A DNA stretch of 64,000 nucleotides from Anianibacter sp965662745 (GCA_965662745.1 CBFIJK010000007.1:14801-78800); one strand, 5' to 3'. Positions 50,504-59,784 are shown, counted from the stretch's first letter. Notes: generated by a model not told the origin, from the letters alone. Made by a program: numbers and translations.

Positions 50504-51883
50504 CTACCCTCCTGCGCGGCGACGCGGCGACAGCTGCGCGATCTCGTTCGCGCGGTCCCGCACGGCCGCATCCGGGCCGAACCCGTAACGTGCCCAGCCG
50601 AGACTGTCGAGCCGAACGGCCCGCGCTGCGCCTGCCTCGCCCAGAAGCTCAAGCGCCTCGGACTTGATCAGAAGAAGCGTCGCCAAAAGCGCGGCGTTCT
50701 CGGCATCGGCCACGGTGGGCGTGTAGGTATCGACCAAATCAATCGCGGCGCGCGGCTGGTTGGACGACAGTGCGAAGGCGGCAAGCTGCATGGCCACATG
50801 CGCGGCATGGAGTTTCGTTTCGGGCTTGGAATCGTAGATCTTCTTGGCCTGCAGGAAGGACGCAAGCGCCACGTTGCTTTCGCGCGACAACGTCAGGCGG
50901 CCCAGCGCGAAAAGCGAAAAGGCCATGCGGTTGTCCGTCCAGCCCTGCGATTGCGCGATCTCGACGGCCCGGCTTGCCGCTGCTTGCCGCGCGTTGGGCG
51001 ATGCGTTCGGGCCAAGCGCCTGTTCCACAGCATCGATCCAAGCGCGCGGGCTGGGCGAACGGGGGCTGGGCGCGATGCGCTGGCCTGCGGGGTTCAGCCG
51101 CGCAAGGATCGCGGGCAGACGATCGGCCACCTGCTGCGGCGTCATGCCAGAGCGCAGGGCCGGGTCATAATAGGCGCGCAGCACCAGCATGTCGAAACCG
51201 GTCAGAACCGTGTGAAAGTTGTCGTCGTTAAAGACGCTGTCCGACAGACGATAAAGGTCGTTGAGGGGCCCAAGCGCCTGCGCCATCTCCTCGTGCAGAC
51301 AATCGCGGATTTCTTGCGGGCTTGTGTCGCCCGGAATGAAGATCGCCAGCCGCTCGCGGGTTTTTAGCGTGGTCCAGTCGACCAGCGCGCCCGCGCGGTC
51401 GCGGCGGTATTCGGCCCAGCTGGCCACGCGCGGGACGACGAAACAGGCCGCCTGCGGGACAAAACGCTGCAGATCGCGGCGCGAGACGACCTCGACCGTG
51501 ATCGCGGCCTCTTCGTTGGCGGGCACCTGGCGGATGGAAATCCCTGCCTCGCGCCGGAACCGTCCCAGAAGCCGCGCGAGATCGGGTCCAAGGCTGGGCG
51601 GCACGGTGCCGGTGATGCGGACCGTCACGGGGCCCTCGAACCGGCTGAGGACCGGGATCGCACGGCCACTTTCCAGCTGGAACGACAGGTCGATGAAATC
51701 GCGGGCGATATCGACATTTGACCGGCTGGCGCGGTGGGTGGCGATGCGCGGGAAGGTCTTCATCGGCGGCAGCGCCAGCGGCATGCCTTCAAGACGCGCC
51801 GCGCCCGCACCGTTGTCGCCCTGGGGCGGCGCAGCGCACGCACCCACAAGGGCCAGCGCGGCGGCGGCGATCAATCTCATCAT
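50504..51883 (-). CDS. DUF2927 lipoprotein
   Basis: A 459-residue protein with a lipoprotein signal (LALVGAC, lipobox ending at about residue 16) and the DUF2927 domain: FIDLSFQLESGRAIPVLSRFEG and LHEEMAQALGPLNDLYRLSDSVFND are family hallmarks. The C-terminal half is helical, possibly tetratricopeptide-like. Periplasmic. Its start overlaps the GNAT stop upstream (ATGA). Role unknown. Confidence 0.85.
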   Translation of the reverse strand: MMRLIAAAALALVGACAAPPQGDNGAGAARLEGMPLALPPMKTFPRIATHRASRSNVDIARDFIDLSFQLESGRAIPVLSRFEGPVTVRITGTVPPSLGPDLARLLGRFRREAGISIRQVPANEEAAITVEVVSRRDLQRFVPQAACFVVPRVASWAEYRRDRAGALVDWTTLKTRERLAIFIPGDTSPQEIRDCLHEEMAQALGPLNDLYRLSDSVFNDDNFHTVLTGFDMLVLRAYYDPALRSGMTPQQVADRLPAILARLNPAGQRIAPSPRSPSPRAWIDAVEQALGPNASPNARQAAASRAVEIAQSQGWTDNRMAFSLFALGRLTLSRESNVALASFLQAKKIYDSKPETKLHAAHVAMQLAAFALSSNQPRAAIDLVDTYTPTVADAENAALLATLLLIKSEALELLGEAGAARAVRLDSLGWARYGFGPDAAVRDRANEIAQLSPRRRAGG

Positions 51884-52329
51884 GTCTTCGGCCTGTCGTA
51901 TTTTATGAACGGCGTTACCTGCCCAACCCGATCATAAAGCCGTCTTGCCGTGTCATTGAAGTCCTGAGTGAGCCAGTAGACCCGAGGACACCCATTTGTG
52001 TCCGCAGAGTCATAGACCGATTCAATCAGTTTCCGCCCGATCCCCTGGCCCCGCACATCAGTGTCGGCATAAAGGTCTTGCAGATAACAGACCTTCTCGA
52101 CCCGCCACATGTGCCGATGAAAGAGGAAATGCACCAGCCCCACAGCGCGGCCATCGAGTTCAGCGATATGGCCGTTAAACTCTTCCTCATCCTCGGACAG
52201 GAGCCGGGCAAAGGAGGTCTGGTAGACCTCTTCGGCCACGCTTGTCTCGTAATACTCCAGATATCCGGTCCAGAGGCGGCGCCATTCAATCTGATCGGCG
52301 GCGGTAACGGGGCGGATGGTCAGGGTCAT
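51880..52329 (-). CDS. GNAT family N-acetyltransferase
   Basis: A 149-residue acyltransferase: VRGQGIGRKLIESVYD (about 92-107) is the acetyl-CoA loop, and NDTARRLYDRVG the C-terminal element. ATGA overlaps with the genes on both sides show translational coupling to AEC transporter and DUF2927. Substrate unknown. Confidence 0.86.
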   Translation of the reverse strand: MTLTIRPVTAADQIEWRRLWTGYLEYYETSVAEEVYQTSFARLLSEDEEEFNGHIAELDGRAVGLVHFLFHRHMWRVEKVCYLQDLYADTDVRGQGIGRKLIESVYDSADTNGCPRVYWLTQDFNDTARRLYDRVGQVTPFIKYDRPKT

Positions 52330-53234
52330 GCAAGAATAGCCAAGGAAAACAGGGACAGAACGCTCGTCCAGATGACGACCGGCGCGATGGTATCTGTCCT
52401 GACGCCATAAAGAAGCGCAAGCGCGAAGGACATCGCCCCCGACGGACCGGCGGCATTCAGCGTGAAGAGCGCGCGCCAGTCGGTGCCGGGCGCAAAAAGG
52501 CCCAGCGCGGTCCAGACGAGCAGCGGAAAGAATATCAGCTTCAGCGCCGAGATCCCCGCGACGGTGCCGGTGGGCCTGATCGATTGCTGCGACAGGATCA
52601 CGCCCAGCGCGAAAAGGGTCAGCGGCGCGGCCCCGGCGCCCGCGAATTTCGCCGCCGTCAGGACCGGGTCTGGCACTGGGATGTGGAAGGCGTTCATTGC
52701 CATCCCCAGCGCGATCGCGATGAGCACCGGGTTCCTGGCGACGCGTTTCATCGCCGCACCGCGGCTGGAAGAGCCGGACATCAAATCAGTCGTTACGATG
52801 AAGAACGCAAAGCTGAACGAGCTGTCCCAGGCGACGATCGCCGTGATCGGCAGCGCCGCCGCCTCGCCATAGATCAGGAAGGATATGGGCCAGATATACA
52901 GCAGCGAATTGACGAAGACGACAGCCATCGCCAGCAGCCAGCTTTCCAGATGCGCGCGTCCGAACACGATCCGCGCGATCGCATAGGCCAGCGTGAAGGC
53001 GACCGCCTCGCACAGCGCATAGACGGCGAGCGCCCGGAAATCGAAGCCGCCAAGGTCGATCCCGGCGATCAGCGGAAAGATCAGCGCCGGTTGCAGCACC
53101 AGAAAGGCGATACGGTTGAGCGCGCGCGCCTCGGGCTCGGACGCTGTCTTGAAGCTGCCCATGCCAAAGCCCAGCGCAAGGATCGCGAAGACCGGCAGAA
53201 TGTCATGCGACAGGACATGGAGCATCGCGCCCAT
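52326..53234 (-). CDS. AEC family transporter
   Basis: A 302-residue auxin-efflux-carrier family permease with about ten helices in two similar halves; FAILALGFGMGSFK at the N terminus and LTLFALGVILSQ in the second half are typical. Exports or imports small carboxylates in characterised members. Stop overlaps the GNAT start by 4 bp. The MoxR gene lies 10 bp upstream. Confidence 0.86.
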   Translation of the reverse strand: MGAMLHVLSHDILPVFAILALGFGMGSFKTASEPEARALNRIAFLVLQPALIFPLIAGIDLGGFDFRALAVYALCEAVAFTLAYAIARIVFGRAHLESWLLAMAVVFVNSLLYIWPISFLIYGEAAALPITAIVAWDSSFSFAFFIVTTDLMSGSSSRGAAMKRVARNPVLIAIALGMAMNAFHIPVPDPVLTAAKFAGAGAAPLTLFALGVILSQQSIRPTGTVAGISALKLIFFPLLVWTALGLFAPGTDWRALFTLNAAGPSGAMSFALALLYGVRTDTIAPVVIWTSVLSLFSLAILA

Positions 53235-53244
53235 GCCGAAATCC

Positions 53245-54084
53245 CTACCCGCGCCCCCGCGCCATGAAGGCCAGACGCTCGAAGAGATGCACGTCCTGTT
53301 CGTTCTTCAAGAGCGCGCCATGCAGCTTGGGCAGCGCGTTCGCGCCATCCTTACGGATATCCTCGGGGCTCAGGTCTTCTGCCAGAAGCAGCTTCAGCCA
53401 GTCGAGCACTTCCGAGGTCGACGGCTTTTTCTTCAGCCCGGGCGTTTCACGGATCTCGTAGAACCGGGTCAGCGCCTCGGTCAGCAAGGCGCCCTTGATG
53501 CCGGGATGATGCACCTCGACGATCTTGCGCAGCGTCTCGGCCTCGGGAAAACGGATGTAGTGAAAGAAACAGCGGCGCAGGAAAGCGTCGGGCAGTTCCT
53601 TTTCGTTGTTCGAGGTGATGATGACGATGGGCCGCTGGCGGGCCGTCACCGTCTCGCCGGTCTCGTAGACGTTGAATTCCATCCGGTCGAGTTCCTGCAG
53701 AAGATCGTTCGGAAACTCGATATCGGCCTTGTCGATCTCGTCGATCAGCAGGACCACGCGGCCTGTCGCCTCGAAGGCCTGCCACAGCTTGCCCTTGCGG
53801 ATGTAGTTGCGAACATCGTTCACCCGATCATCGCCCAGCTGGCTGTCGCGCAGACGGCTGACGGCATCGTATTCATAAAGGCCCTGCTGCGCGCGGGTGG
53901 TGGATTTGATATGCCATTCAAGGATCGGCAGGCCCAGCGCATCCGCAACCTGGCGCGCAAGTTCCGTCTTGCCTGTCCCGGGCTCTCCCTTCACCAGAAG
54001 CGGCCGCTGAAGCGTTATGGCGGCATTGACCGCGACGGTCAGATCGCCCGTGGCGACGTAATCCTTGGTTCCGGTGAATTGCAT
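53245..54084 (-). CDS. MoxR family AAA+ ATPase
   Basis: A 279-residue AAA+ ATPase: Walker A GEPGTGKTE (about residues 33-41), Walker B VVLLIDEIDKAD (about 107-118), sensor VIITSNNEKELPDAF. ATG at 54084 with AAGGGA. It leads a minus-strand train of up to nine genes. MoxR proteins act with VWA proteins as maturation chaperones; the likely partner is the CoxE-like gene, with four genes in between. Confidence 0.9.
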   Translation of the reverse strand: MQFTGTKDYVATGDLTVAVNAAITLQRPLLVKGEPGTGKTELARQVADALGLPILEWHIKSTTRAQQGLYEYDAVSRLRDSQLGDDRVNDVRNYIRKGKLWQAFEATGRVVLLIDEIDKADIEFPNDLLQELDRMEFNVYETGETVTARQRPIVIITSNNEKELPDAFLRRCFFHYIRFPEAETLRKIVEVHHPGIKGALLTEALTRFYEIRETPGLKKKPSTSEVLDWLKLLLAEDLSPEDIRKDGANALPKLHGALLKNEQDVHLFERLAFMARGRG

Positions 54085-54164
54085 GGCACTATCCCTTCGG
54101 CTTGGGCCAAGGGGTAGGCGAGCGCCGCCGCCGATGCAAGGCGGCGCCGATGCCGCGCGCGGCG

Positions 54165-54962
54165 CTACTGGATGAAGAATTCCGACGCGCCGAAGACCGC
54201 CTCGATCGCGCCGCCATAGCACCGCCCGCCCGCGCCGCGCGCGACGAAGAGATGCCCGGCGCTGGTGTCGACGGCCCATTGATCGCCAGATCCGATCCAC
54301 GCCATTTCGTTGAACGCGCCGTCATAGCCGATCCAGTAGACCGTCACCGGCTCTGGCCGCGTGTTGTAGAAGGTCACCGTCGCCCAATCCTGCGAGTTGG
54401 GGGAATAGAAGTCCCCGACAAACGGGCAACCCGCGCCGAATTGCGCATTGGTATTTGGTGGGGGCGATGAGGGGCTTTGCGCCGCGCTGCCATGAAGGAC
54501 ATCGCATTCCTCGACCTTGAGGATCCCCGCCGTCGTGCCCGACAGTGACATGCTGTAATACTGCCCGTTCATATCGACGCCCATCGTGCTGCCCGCCGCG
54601 ATCTCGTCGATCCAGGCGCCGGGAATCGGAGTGCCCCAGATGCCCATCTGGCTGATCAGCTCGAATTCCTCCGAATAGCGCCCGATATCGACAAAGACAC
54701 CGGTAGCCGATCCATCCCCGGCATTGGACGGAAACAACAGGAACCAGTCGCCGTTTTCCCGTGCGAGGCCGAAGTGAAAGCCAAGGTCGGGACGCGCCAT
54801 GCCGCAGCCCGCATAGTTCCCATTTTCCCAGAAAGTCACGACCTTCCAGCCGCGCACATTGTCATAATAAGGCCGCGCCTCAACGGATTGTGCCGCAGCT
54901 GGAAACGATCCGGCAAAGACCAGAAGCAATCCCAGGACGGCCCTTCGGAACAAGTGAAACAT
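54165..54962 (-). CDS. Secreted protein with a VHL-beta-like C-terminal domain
   Basis: A 265-residue exported protein: signal peptide (RRAVLGLLLVFAGSFPAAAQS), a middle region of unknown fold (WENGNYAGCGMARP, GDWFLLFPSN), then a Ser/Pro linker and a domain from about residue 185 to the end. That domain (ATVTFYNTRPEPVTVYWIGY, then AGHLFVARGAGG) follows the order of the eukaryotic VHL beta domain: hydrophobic strand, Asn-x-x-Pro turn, W-x-x-(F/Y)DG, GHL. ATG at 54962 follows a run of G. The domain call is by eye; function unknown. Confidence 0.7.
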   Translation of the reverse strand: MFHLFRRAVLGLLLVFAGSFPAAAQSVEARPYYDNVRGWKVVTFWENGNYAGCGMARPDLGFHFGLARENGDWFLLFPSNAGDGSATGVFVDIGRYSEEFELISQMGIWGTPIPGAWIDEIAAGSTMGVDMNGQYYSMSLSGTTAGILKVEECDVLHGSAAQSPSSPPPNTNAQFGAGCPFVGDFYSPNSQDWATVTFYNTRPEPVTVYWIGYDGAFNEMAWIGSGDQWAVDTSAGHLFVARGAGGRCYGGAIEAVFGASEFFIQ

Positions 54963-55189
54963 GGTATCCCCCCGGATCTTGCCCGGTGCATGATCGCACG
55001 ACCCAAGCCAAAGACGCTCTGGGAAACAGGCCCTTGCCTTGACCCTAGGGAACGCCGCGCCCATCGGTCAACGGCTTTGAGGCAAAGCACGACTGTTAGC
55101 GCAAGACGCTGAAAAGCCGGTCATTGTGCTGTTTTCGTGTAGTGACAAGATTTCATCCATCAGTTAGACGACCCGCACGGAGGGCCGGT

Positions 55190-55663
55190 ATGACAGAGCC
55201 AAGTGCAATGACGATGCCCGGCAAGCATGAGGAAGACGGAATGAAAGCCGAATCCTTTCTGCCAGAGGACTACAGTCCCGCGGAAGACGAACCGTTCATG
55301 AACGACCGCCAGCTTGAATATTTCCGCCGCAAGCTGATTGCGTGGAAAGAAGAGCTTATGACGGAAAGCCGTCACACGATCGAGGGATTGCAGGGCAGCG
55401 CCCGTGCCGTGCCCGACATCGCCGACCGCGCGAGCGAGGAAACCGACCGCGCGCTCGAACTGCGCACCCGTGATCGCCAACGCAAGCTTGTCACCAAGAT
55501 CGACGCCGCGCTGCGCCGCATCGACGAAGGCGAATACGGATATTGCGAAAAGTCCGGCGAGCCGATTTCGCTCAAACGTCTGGACGCGCGCCCGATCGCC
55601 ACCATGACGCTCGAAGCGCAGGAACGGCACGAACGCCGCGAGCGTGTGCATCGCGACGACTAA
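55190..55663 (+). CDS. dksA: DksA/TraR family RNA polymerase-binding regulator, one cysteine
   Basis: Binds the RNA polymerase secondary channel with ppGpp in the stringent response. About 157 residues from the ATG at 55190 (GGAGG upstream); an in-frame ATG at 55241 also has a ribosome binding site and gives a protein of 140 residues. Coiled coil with DRASEETDRALELRTRDRQ is present. The zinc finger keeps only one Cys: C119, S122, T140, A143 replace CxxC...CxxC. Such low-cysteine DksA proteins are known in alphaproteobacteria and are independent of zinc. Confidence 0.9.
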   Translation: MTEPSAMTMPGKHEEDGMKAESFLPEDYSPAEDEPFMNDRQLEYFRRKLIAWKEELMTESRHTIEGLQGSARAVPDIADRASEETDRALELRTRDRQRKLVTKIDAALRRIDEGEYGYCEKSGEPISLKRLDARPIATMTLEAQERHERRERVHRDD

Positions 55664-55733
55664 GCCGCATGTCGGCTGGACATTTGACGCCGGGGCGGGA
55701 AACCGTGCCGGCGTTTTCGTTTGAGGGGGCACG

Positions 55734-56900
55734 ATGCTGATCGGCATGCAGATCACGGTGATTGGCGCGGGCGTGGCGGGGCTTGCCGTCGCCACAGCCC
55801 TCGCCCATCGCGGCGCGCGCGTGACGGTGCTGGAACGCGCCCTGGCGATCACAGAGGTCGGCGCGGGCCTGCAGATCAGCCCCAACGGGCTGTCGGTTCT
55901 GGATGCGCTGGGGCTTGGGGACGTTTTGCGCTCGGATGGAATCCGGTCCACAGGTGTGCGGCTTCTGGACGGGCTGATCGGGCGCGACGTGCTGCATCTG
56001 GACCTTGCGCGCCATGCGGCGGAACAGACCTTCCTCTTGCTTCACCGGGCCGATCTGATCGCGCGCCTTGCCGAAGGTGCCCGGGCTGCCGGAGTGGAAA
56101 TTCGTCTGGGCGCCGAGGTGTCCGAGGTTACGCGCACCGGGCAGGGCCATGCCGTCACCGTCGATGGCACACGCGAAACCCCGGACCTGCTGATCGGCGC
56201 GGATGGACTGCACTCGAAACTCCGCCCGGTCCTCAACGGCGAACGCACGCCCTTCTTCACCGGTCAGGTCGCCTGGCGTGCCATTGTCCCCGCCCCGCCG
56301 GATGCACCGCCCGAGGCGCAGGTTCATATGGCCCCCGGCTGCCATGTCGTGACCTACCCCCTGCGCGGCGGCGATCAAATGAATATCGTCGCGGTCGAAG
56401 AGCGCAAGGAGTGGGCCGAAGAAGGCTGGAACCTGCCCGGCGACCCGGACGCAATGCGCCACCGCTTTCGCGGACTGCACGGCGATCTGCGCGCGCTCTT
56501 GGATCGGGTCGAGACACCCTATCTCTGGGGTCTCTTCCGCCACCCCGTCGCGACCGACTGGCAACAGGGGAACGCCGCGCTCATTGGCGATGCCGCGCAC
56601 CCCACCCTGCCCTTCCTCGCGCAGGGAGCCAATCTTGCGCTGGAAGATGCCTGGGTGCTGGCCGATGCCCTGTCGCGGGCCGAAATGCCCGAGGCGCTGG
56701 CGCTTTACCAGGCCATGCGCCGCCCGCGCACGGTCCGCGCCATCGAGACCGCAAACGCCAACGCGCGCAACTACCACCTGCGCAACCCACTTGTGCGCCG
56801 CGCCGCGCATACCGCGCTGCGCCTCGGCAGTCGCGTCGCGCCGAGAGCGCCGCTGAAACGTTTCGACTGGTTGTACCGGTTCGACGTCACAGCAGGTTAG
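55734..56900 (+). CDS. FAD-dependent aromatic-ring monooxygenase (salicylate hydroxylase-like)
   Basis: A 388-residue group A flavoprotein monooxygenase: GAGVAGLAVATALAHRG (about 12-28), the DG motif GADGLHSKLRPVL (about 155) and the GD motif IGDAAHPTLPFLAQGANLAL (about 283) are intact. Likely hydroxylates a phenolic acid such as salicylate or 3-hydroxybenzoate using NAD(P)H. RBS GAGGGGG. Single gene following dksA. Substrate unknown. Confidence 0.87.
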   Translation: MLIGMQITVIGAGVAGLAVATALAHRGARVTVLERALAITEVGAGLQISPNGLSVLDALGLGDVLRSDGIRSTGVRLLDGLIGRDVLHLDLARHAAEQTFLLLHRADLIARLAEGARAAGVEIRLGAEVSEVTRTGQGHAVTVDGTRETPDLLIGADGLHSKLRPVLNGERTPFFTGQVAWRAIVPAPPDAPPEAQVHMAPGCHVVTYPLRGGDQMNIVAVEERKEWAEEGWNLPGDPDAMRHRFRGLHGDLRALLDRVETPYLWGLFRHPVATDWQQGNAALIGDAAHPTLPFLAQGANLALEDAWVLADALSRAEMPEALALYQAMRRPRTVRAIETANANARNYHLRNPLVRRAAHTALRLGSRVAPRAPLKRFDWLYRFDVTAG

Positions 56901-57000
56901 GCGACGCGGGCGCCCTTTGATCCAGGCGTTGATCGCATGTCCGGTGCTGCTAAGATATGGGCGGGTTTACCCCGACATTTGACATCAGAAATTTGCAACG

Positions 57001-57357
57001 ATGGCTTTTCTCTACTGCGCGCTGATCCTCGGAGTGATCGGCTTTCAGATCGCGCTGATCCTGGGTGCCCCGTGGGGCCGGATCACACAAGGCGGCCAGA
57101 TTGAAGGCCCGCTGCCACGGCCAGGCCGCATCATCGCGGCAGTGTCCATCGTCCTGCTTGCCGCCATGGCGCTTGCGATCCTTTCCGCGGGCGGGCATTG
57201 GCCCGGCTGGCCGAGCTGGACGGGCTGGGCCACCGTGGCGATGAACGCGCTGATGATGGTGCTGAACTGGATCACCCGCTCTCGTGCCGAGCGCATGCTT
57301 TGGGGGCCGATCACGACGGTGATCTTTCTCGTCGCCGTCGCAGTCGTCTGGACCTGA
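57001..57357 (+). CDS. Small four-helix membrane protein, unknown
   Basis: A 118-residue hydrophobic protein with about four transmembrane helices (near residues 5-22, 45-62, 75-90 and 100-117). No strong ribosome binding site. No recognised family. The hydropathy pattern and lack of a better antisense reading support a gene. Convergent with tpiA. Confidence 0.65.
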   Translation: MAFLYCALILGVIGFQIALILGAPWGRITQGGQIEGPLPRPGRIIAAVSIVLLAAMALAILSAGGHWPGWPSWTGWATVAMNALMMVLNWITRSRAERMLWGPITTVIFLVAVAVVWT

Positions 57358-57385
57358 GCTTTGCCGGTCACTCGGCGGCCCGCCG

Positions 57386-58138
57386 TCAGGCCGCGTCGAG
57401 CGCCGCGATGATCGCGCCGAAATCGGCGGCCTTGAGCGAAGCGCCCCCGACAAGCGCGCCGTCCACATCCTTCACCGCGAAGATCTCGGCGGCGTTTCCG
57501 GGCTTGACCGACCCACCATAGAGGATGCGCATCCCCTGCCCTTCATCGCCGAAGCGGTCCACCAGTGCGGCGCGAATGGCAGCGTGCATCTCGGCGATGT
57601 CATCGGTCGAGGCGACTTTGCCGGTGCCGATGGCCCAGACGGGCTCATAGGCGATGACCAGATCGGCGGCGGCCATGCTATCGGGCAGCGACCCGGCCAA
57701 TTGACCGCGCACCACGTCCAGCGCGCGCCCCGCCTCGCGGTCGTCCAGCGTCTCGCCGACACAGACGATGGCGATCAGCCCCGCGCCGATGACAGCGGGC
57801 ACCTTTGCGGCGACATCCGCGTCGCGTTCGCCATGATCGGCGCGGCGTTCGGAATGGCCAAGGATAACATAGCGCGCGCCCGCCTCTGCCAGCATCTCTG
57901 CCGACACGTCGCCGGTATGCGCACCTGAACCAGCCGCATGGCAATCCTGCCCGCCGACGGCAATCGCGCTGCCCTCGACGCGCCCGGCCATTCGGTCGAT
58001 CAGCGTGGTGGGCGGACAAAGGAGCATGTCGACCCCAGCGCCGCCTTGCGCCGCGACCAGCGCGTCGACCGCGGGCAGATCGCCCCCCGTGCCGTTCATC
58101 TTCCAGTTTCCGGCGGCAAGTTTGCGACGATTGGCCAT
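57386..58138 (-). CDS. tpiA: Triosephosphate isomerase
   Basis: A 250-residue TIM barrel that interconverts dihydroxyacetone phosphate and glyceraldehyde-3-phosphate. Catalytic Lys in GNWKMNG (K13), His in LGHSERR (about 95), Glu in AYEPVWAIGTG (about 165) and the phosphate loop GGSV near 210 are intact. Divergent from the 2OG oxygenase. Confidence 0.97.
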   Translation of the reverse strand: MANRRKLAAGNWKMNGTGGDLPAVDALVAAQGGAGVDMLLCPPTTLIDRMAGRVEGSAIAVGGQDCHAAGSGAHTGDVSAEMLAEAGARYVILGHSERRADHGERDADVAAKVPAVIGAGLIAIVCVGETLDDREAGRALDVVRGQLAGSLPDSMAAADLVIAYEPVWAIGTGKVASTDDIAEMHAAIRAALVDRFGDEGQGMRILYGGSVKPGNAAEIFAVKDVDGALVGGASLKAADFGAIIAALDAA

Positions 58139-58245
58139 AATCCATGCTCCTTTTCGGCTGCTTTCGCCGGATTACCGTCTTTACACGCTGGCGGAAAGCC
58201 ATCACCTCAGGCGCGACGGCCCATTTTCCGACGCGAGACCGCCCC

Positions 58246-59175
58246 ATGACCGACCGCATTCCCCGCATCGACGCCCGCGCGCTTGGCGATGCCGCGCATC
58301 CCGATCACGCCGCTACGACAGCGCTGGTGGCCGAGGCGGCGCATGAGATCGGCTTCATGACTGTCCATAACACCGCGCTCAGCCGCGCCGAGGTAGAGGA
58401 CGCGCTGGAGGTCTATCGCAGTTTCTTCCACCTGCCCGCTGTTGAAAAAGCGCGAATCGACATGGCCAGAACCGGATCGAACCGGGGCTGGGGCGCGCCG
58501 GGATCCGAGCAGGTCGATCCCGAGGCGAACCCGGACTACAAGCAGGTCTTCGACATGGGTCTTGAGCTTCCGCCAGACGATCCCGATGCCGCGCGCTCCG
58601 TCTATGCGCCCAACCAGTGGCCGGAAAATCCGCCCGGTTTTCAGTCTACGGTCGAAGGGTACTACGCCAAGGCACGTCACGTCGCACTCGATCTTCTGCG
58701 TGGAATTGCGGGCGCGATCGGTGAGGACCCGGCCTATTTCGACGATGCGTTTTCCAAGCCGATGGCGCTCTTGCGGGCCAATTTCTACCCCGAGCGTCCC
58801 TCCTGGGCAGGCGCCAAGGATTTCGGCATCGCCACGCATACGGATTATGGCTGCCTGACGCTTCTGGCGACCGATGGCTCTGCAGGTCTGGAAGTGCGCA
58901 CGCGTGGCGGCGGCTGGATCCCCGTTTCGGCCCCGCCCGGCGAATTCATCATCAATTTCGGCGAGATGCTGGAATTCTGGACTGCCCGCCGTGTGGTCGC
59001 GACGCCGCACCGGGTGGTCGGCACATCGAACGAAAGGATTTCGATCCCGCTGTTCTTCAACCCCAACTGGGACACCAATGTCGCGCCCGCCGGGTCGGAG
59101 GAGACGATCCTTGCGGGCGAGCACCTGACCAAGCGGTTCAACGAGACCTATCTGCATTTGCAAGACGCCAAATAA
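58246..59175 (+). CDS. 2-oxoglutarate/Fe(II) oxygenase, isopenicillin N synthase family
   Basis: A 309-residue non-heme iron oxygenase. Iron ligands HxD in HTDYGCLTLL (about 192-194) and distal His in ATPHRVVG (about 250); the 2OG/substrate RxS motif is in ERISIPLFF (about 262). N-terminal DIOX_N domain is present. ATG at 58246 chosen over a longer frame. The reaction is unknown; bacterial relatives oxidise varied small molecules. Confidence 0.87.
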   Translation: MTDRIPRIDARALGDAAHPDHAATTALVAEAAHEIGFMTVHNTALSRAEVEDALEVYRSFFHLPAVEKARIDMARTGSNRGWGAPGSEQVDPEANPDYKQVFDMGLELPPDDPDAARSVYAPNQWPENPPGFQSTVEGYYAKARHVALDLLRGIAGAIGEDPAYFDDAFSKPMALLRANFYPERPSWAGAKDFGIATHTDYGCLTLLATDGSAGLEVRTRGGGWIPVSAPPGEFIINFGEMLEFWTARRVVATPHRVVGTSNERISIPLFFNPNWDTNVAPAGSEETILAGEHLTKRFNETYLHLQDAK

Positions 59176-59241
59176 GGCTACCGGATTGTCATCGCGCAGG
59201 CGCGTCGAGCACCAAAAGTGCCGGGCCTATCGGTCAGCCGA

Positions 59242-59784
59242 TCAGCTTCCCAGCAACTTCCCCAATCGCGGCAGCCGGGCCTTTTTCATCAAGGCGCGTG
59301 TGGTCCAGGCCTCTCCCGACAGACGCTCCGCCGTCTGGCGCACCCTCTCGGCCACCCCCGCGACCACATCCGGCGACCGCGCATGAAGCCCGCGCAGGAA
59401 CTGATCCGGGTCCTGCCGATCAAGACCTTCCTCGGTCAGCGTGCGGCGCGGGAAGTCCTTGGCGTTCGAGGTCACGATCACATCGGCAGAGCCGTGGATC
59501 GCAGCCGCCAGCACATGCACGTCGGCCGGATCCGGCAGCCAAAGCCGCGCCTCCAGCCCTTCGGCCACGCGCACTTCGGCCCCTGGCCAATCCTTGCGCA
59601 AAACGGCGATCTCACCGCGTGCGATGGTCTCACCCTCCGGCCCAAGCTTGATCGCCGCCCGCGCCCATTCCTCAAGGATGCGCGCCGACCAGAGCGGGGT
59701 GTAAAGCCCCTCTGCCGCGCAGCCGATCAGCACCTCGCGCATCACCGTTGGGTAAAGGACGTTCGCGTCGAGCAGCGCTTTCAC
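59242..59784 (-). CDS. PIN domain protein (RSP_2648-like)
   Basis: A 180-residue PIN-fold nuclease-like protein: LLDANVLYP (first catalytic Asp, about residue 6) and DPADVHVLAAAIHGSADVIVTSN (about 90-115). It starts with a GTG at 59784 overlapping the stop of the upstream rRNA methyltransferase gene (GTGA), so it is likely coupled to it. No antitoxin-like small gene is adjacent, so this is not an evident toxin/antitoxin pair. It resembles the RSP_2648 family of Rhodobacter by my recall. Confidence 0.75.
   Translation of the reverse strand: MKALLDANVLYPTVMREVLIGCAAEGLYTPLWSARILEEWARAAIKLGPEGETIARGEIAVLRKDWPGAEVRVAEGLEARLWLPDPADVHVLAAAIHGSADVIVTSNAKDFPRRTLTEEGLDRQDPDQFLRGLHARSPDVVAGVAERVRQTAERLSGEAWTTRALMKKARLPRLGKLLGS

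Noticed and set aside
59242..59784. A toxin/antitoxin module
   Set aside because: The PIN protein has no adjacent small antitoxin; it is coupled to an rRNA methyltransferase instead.
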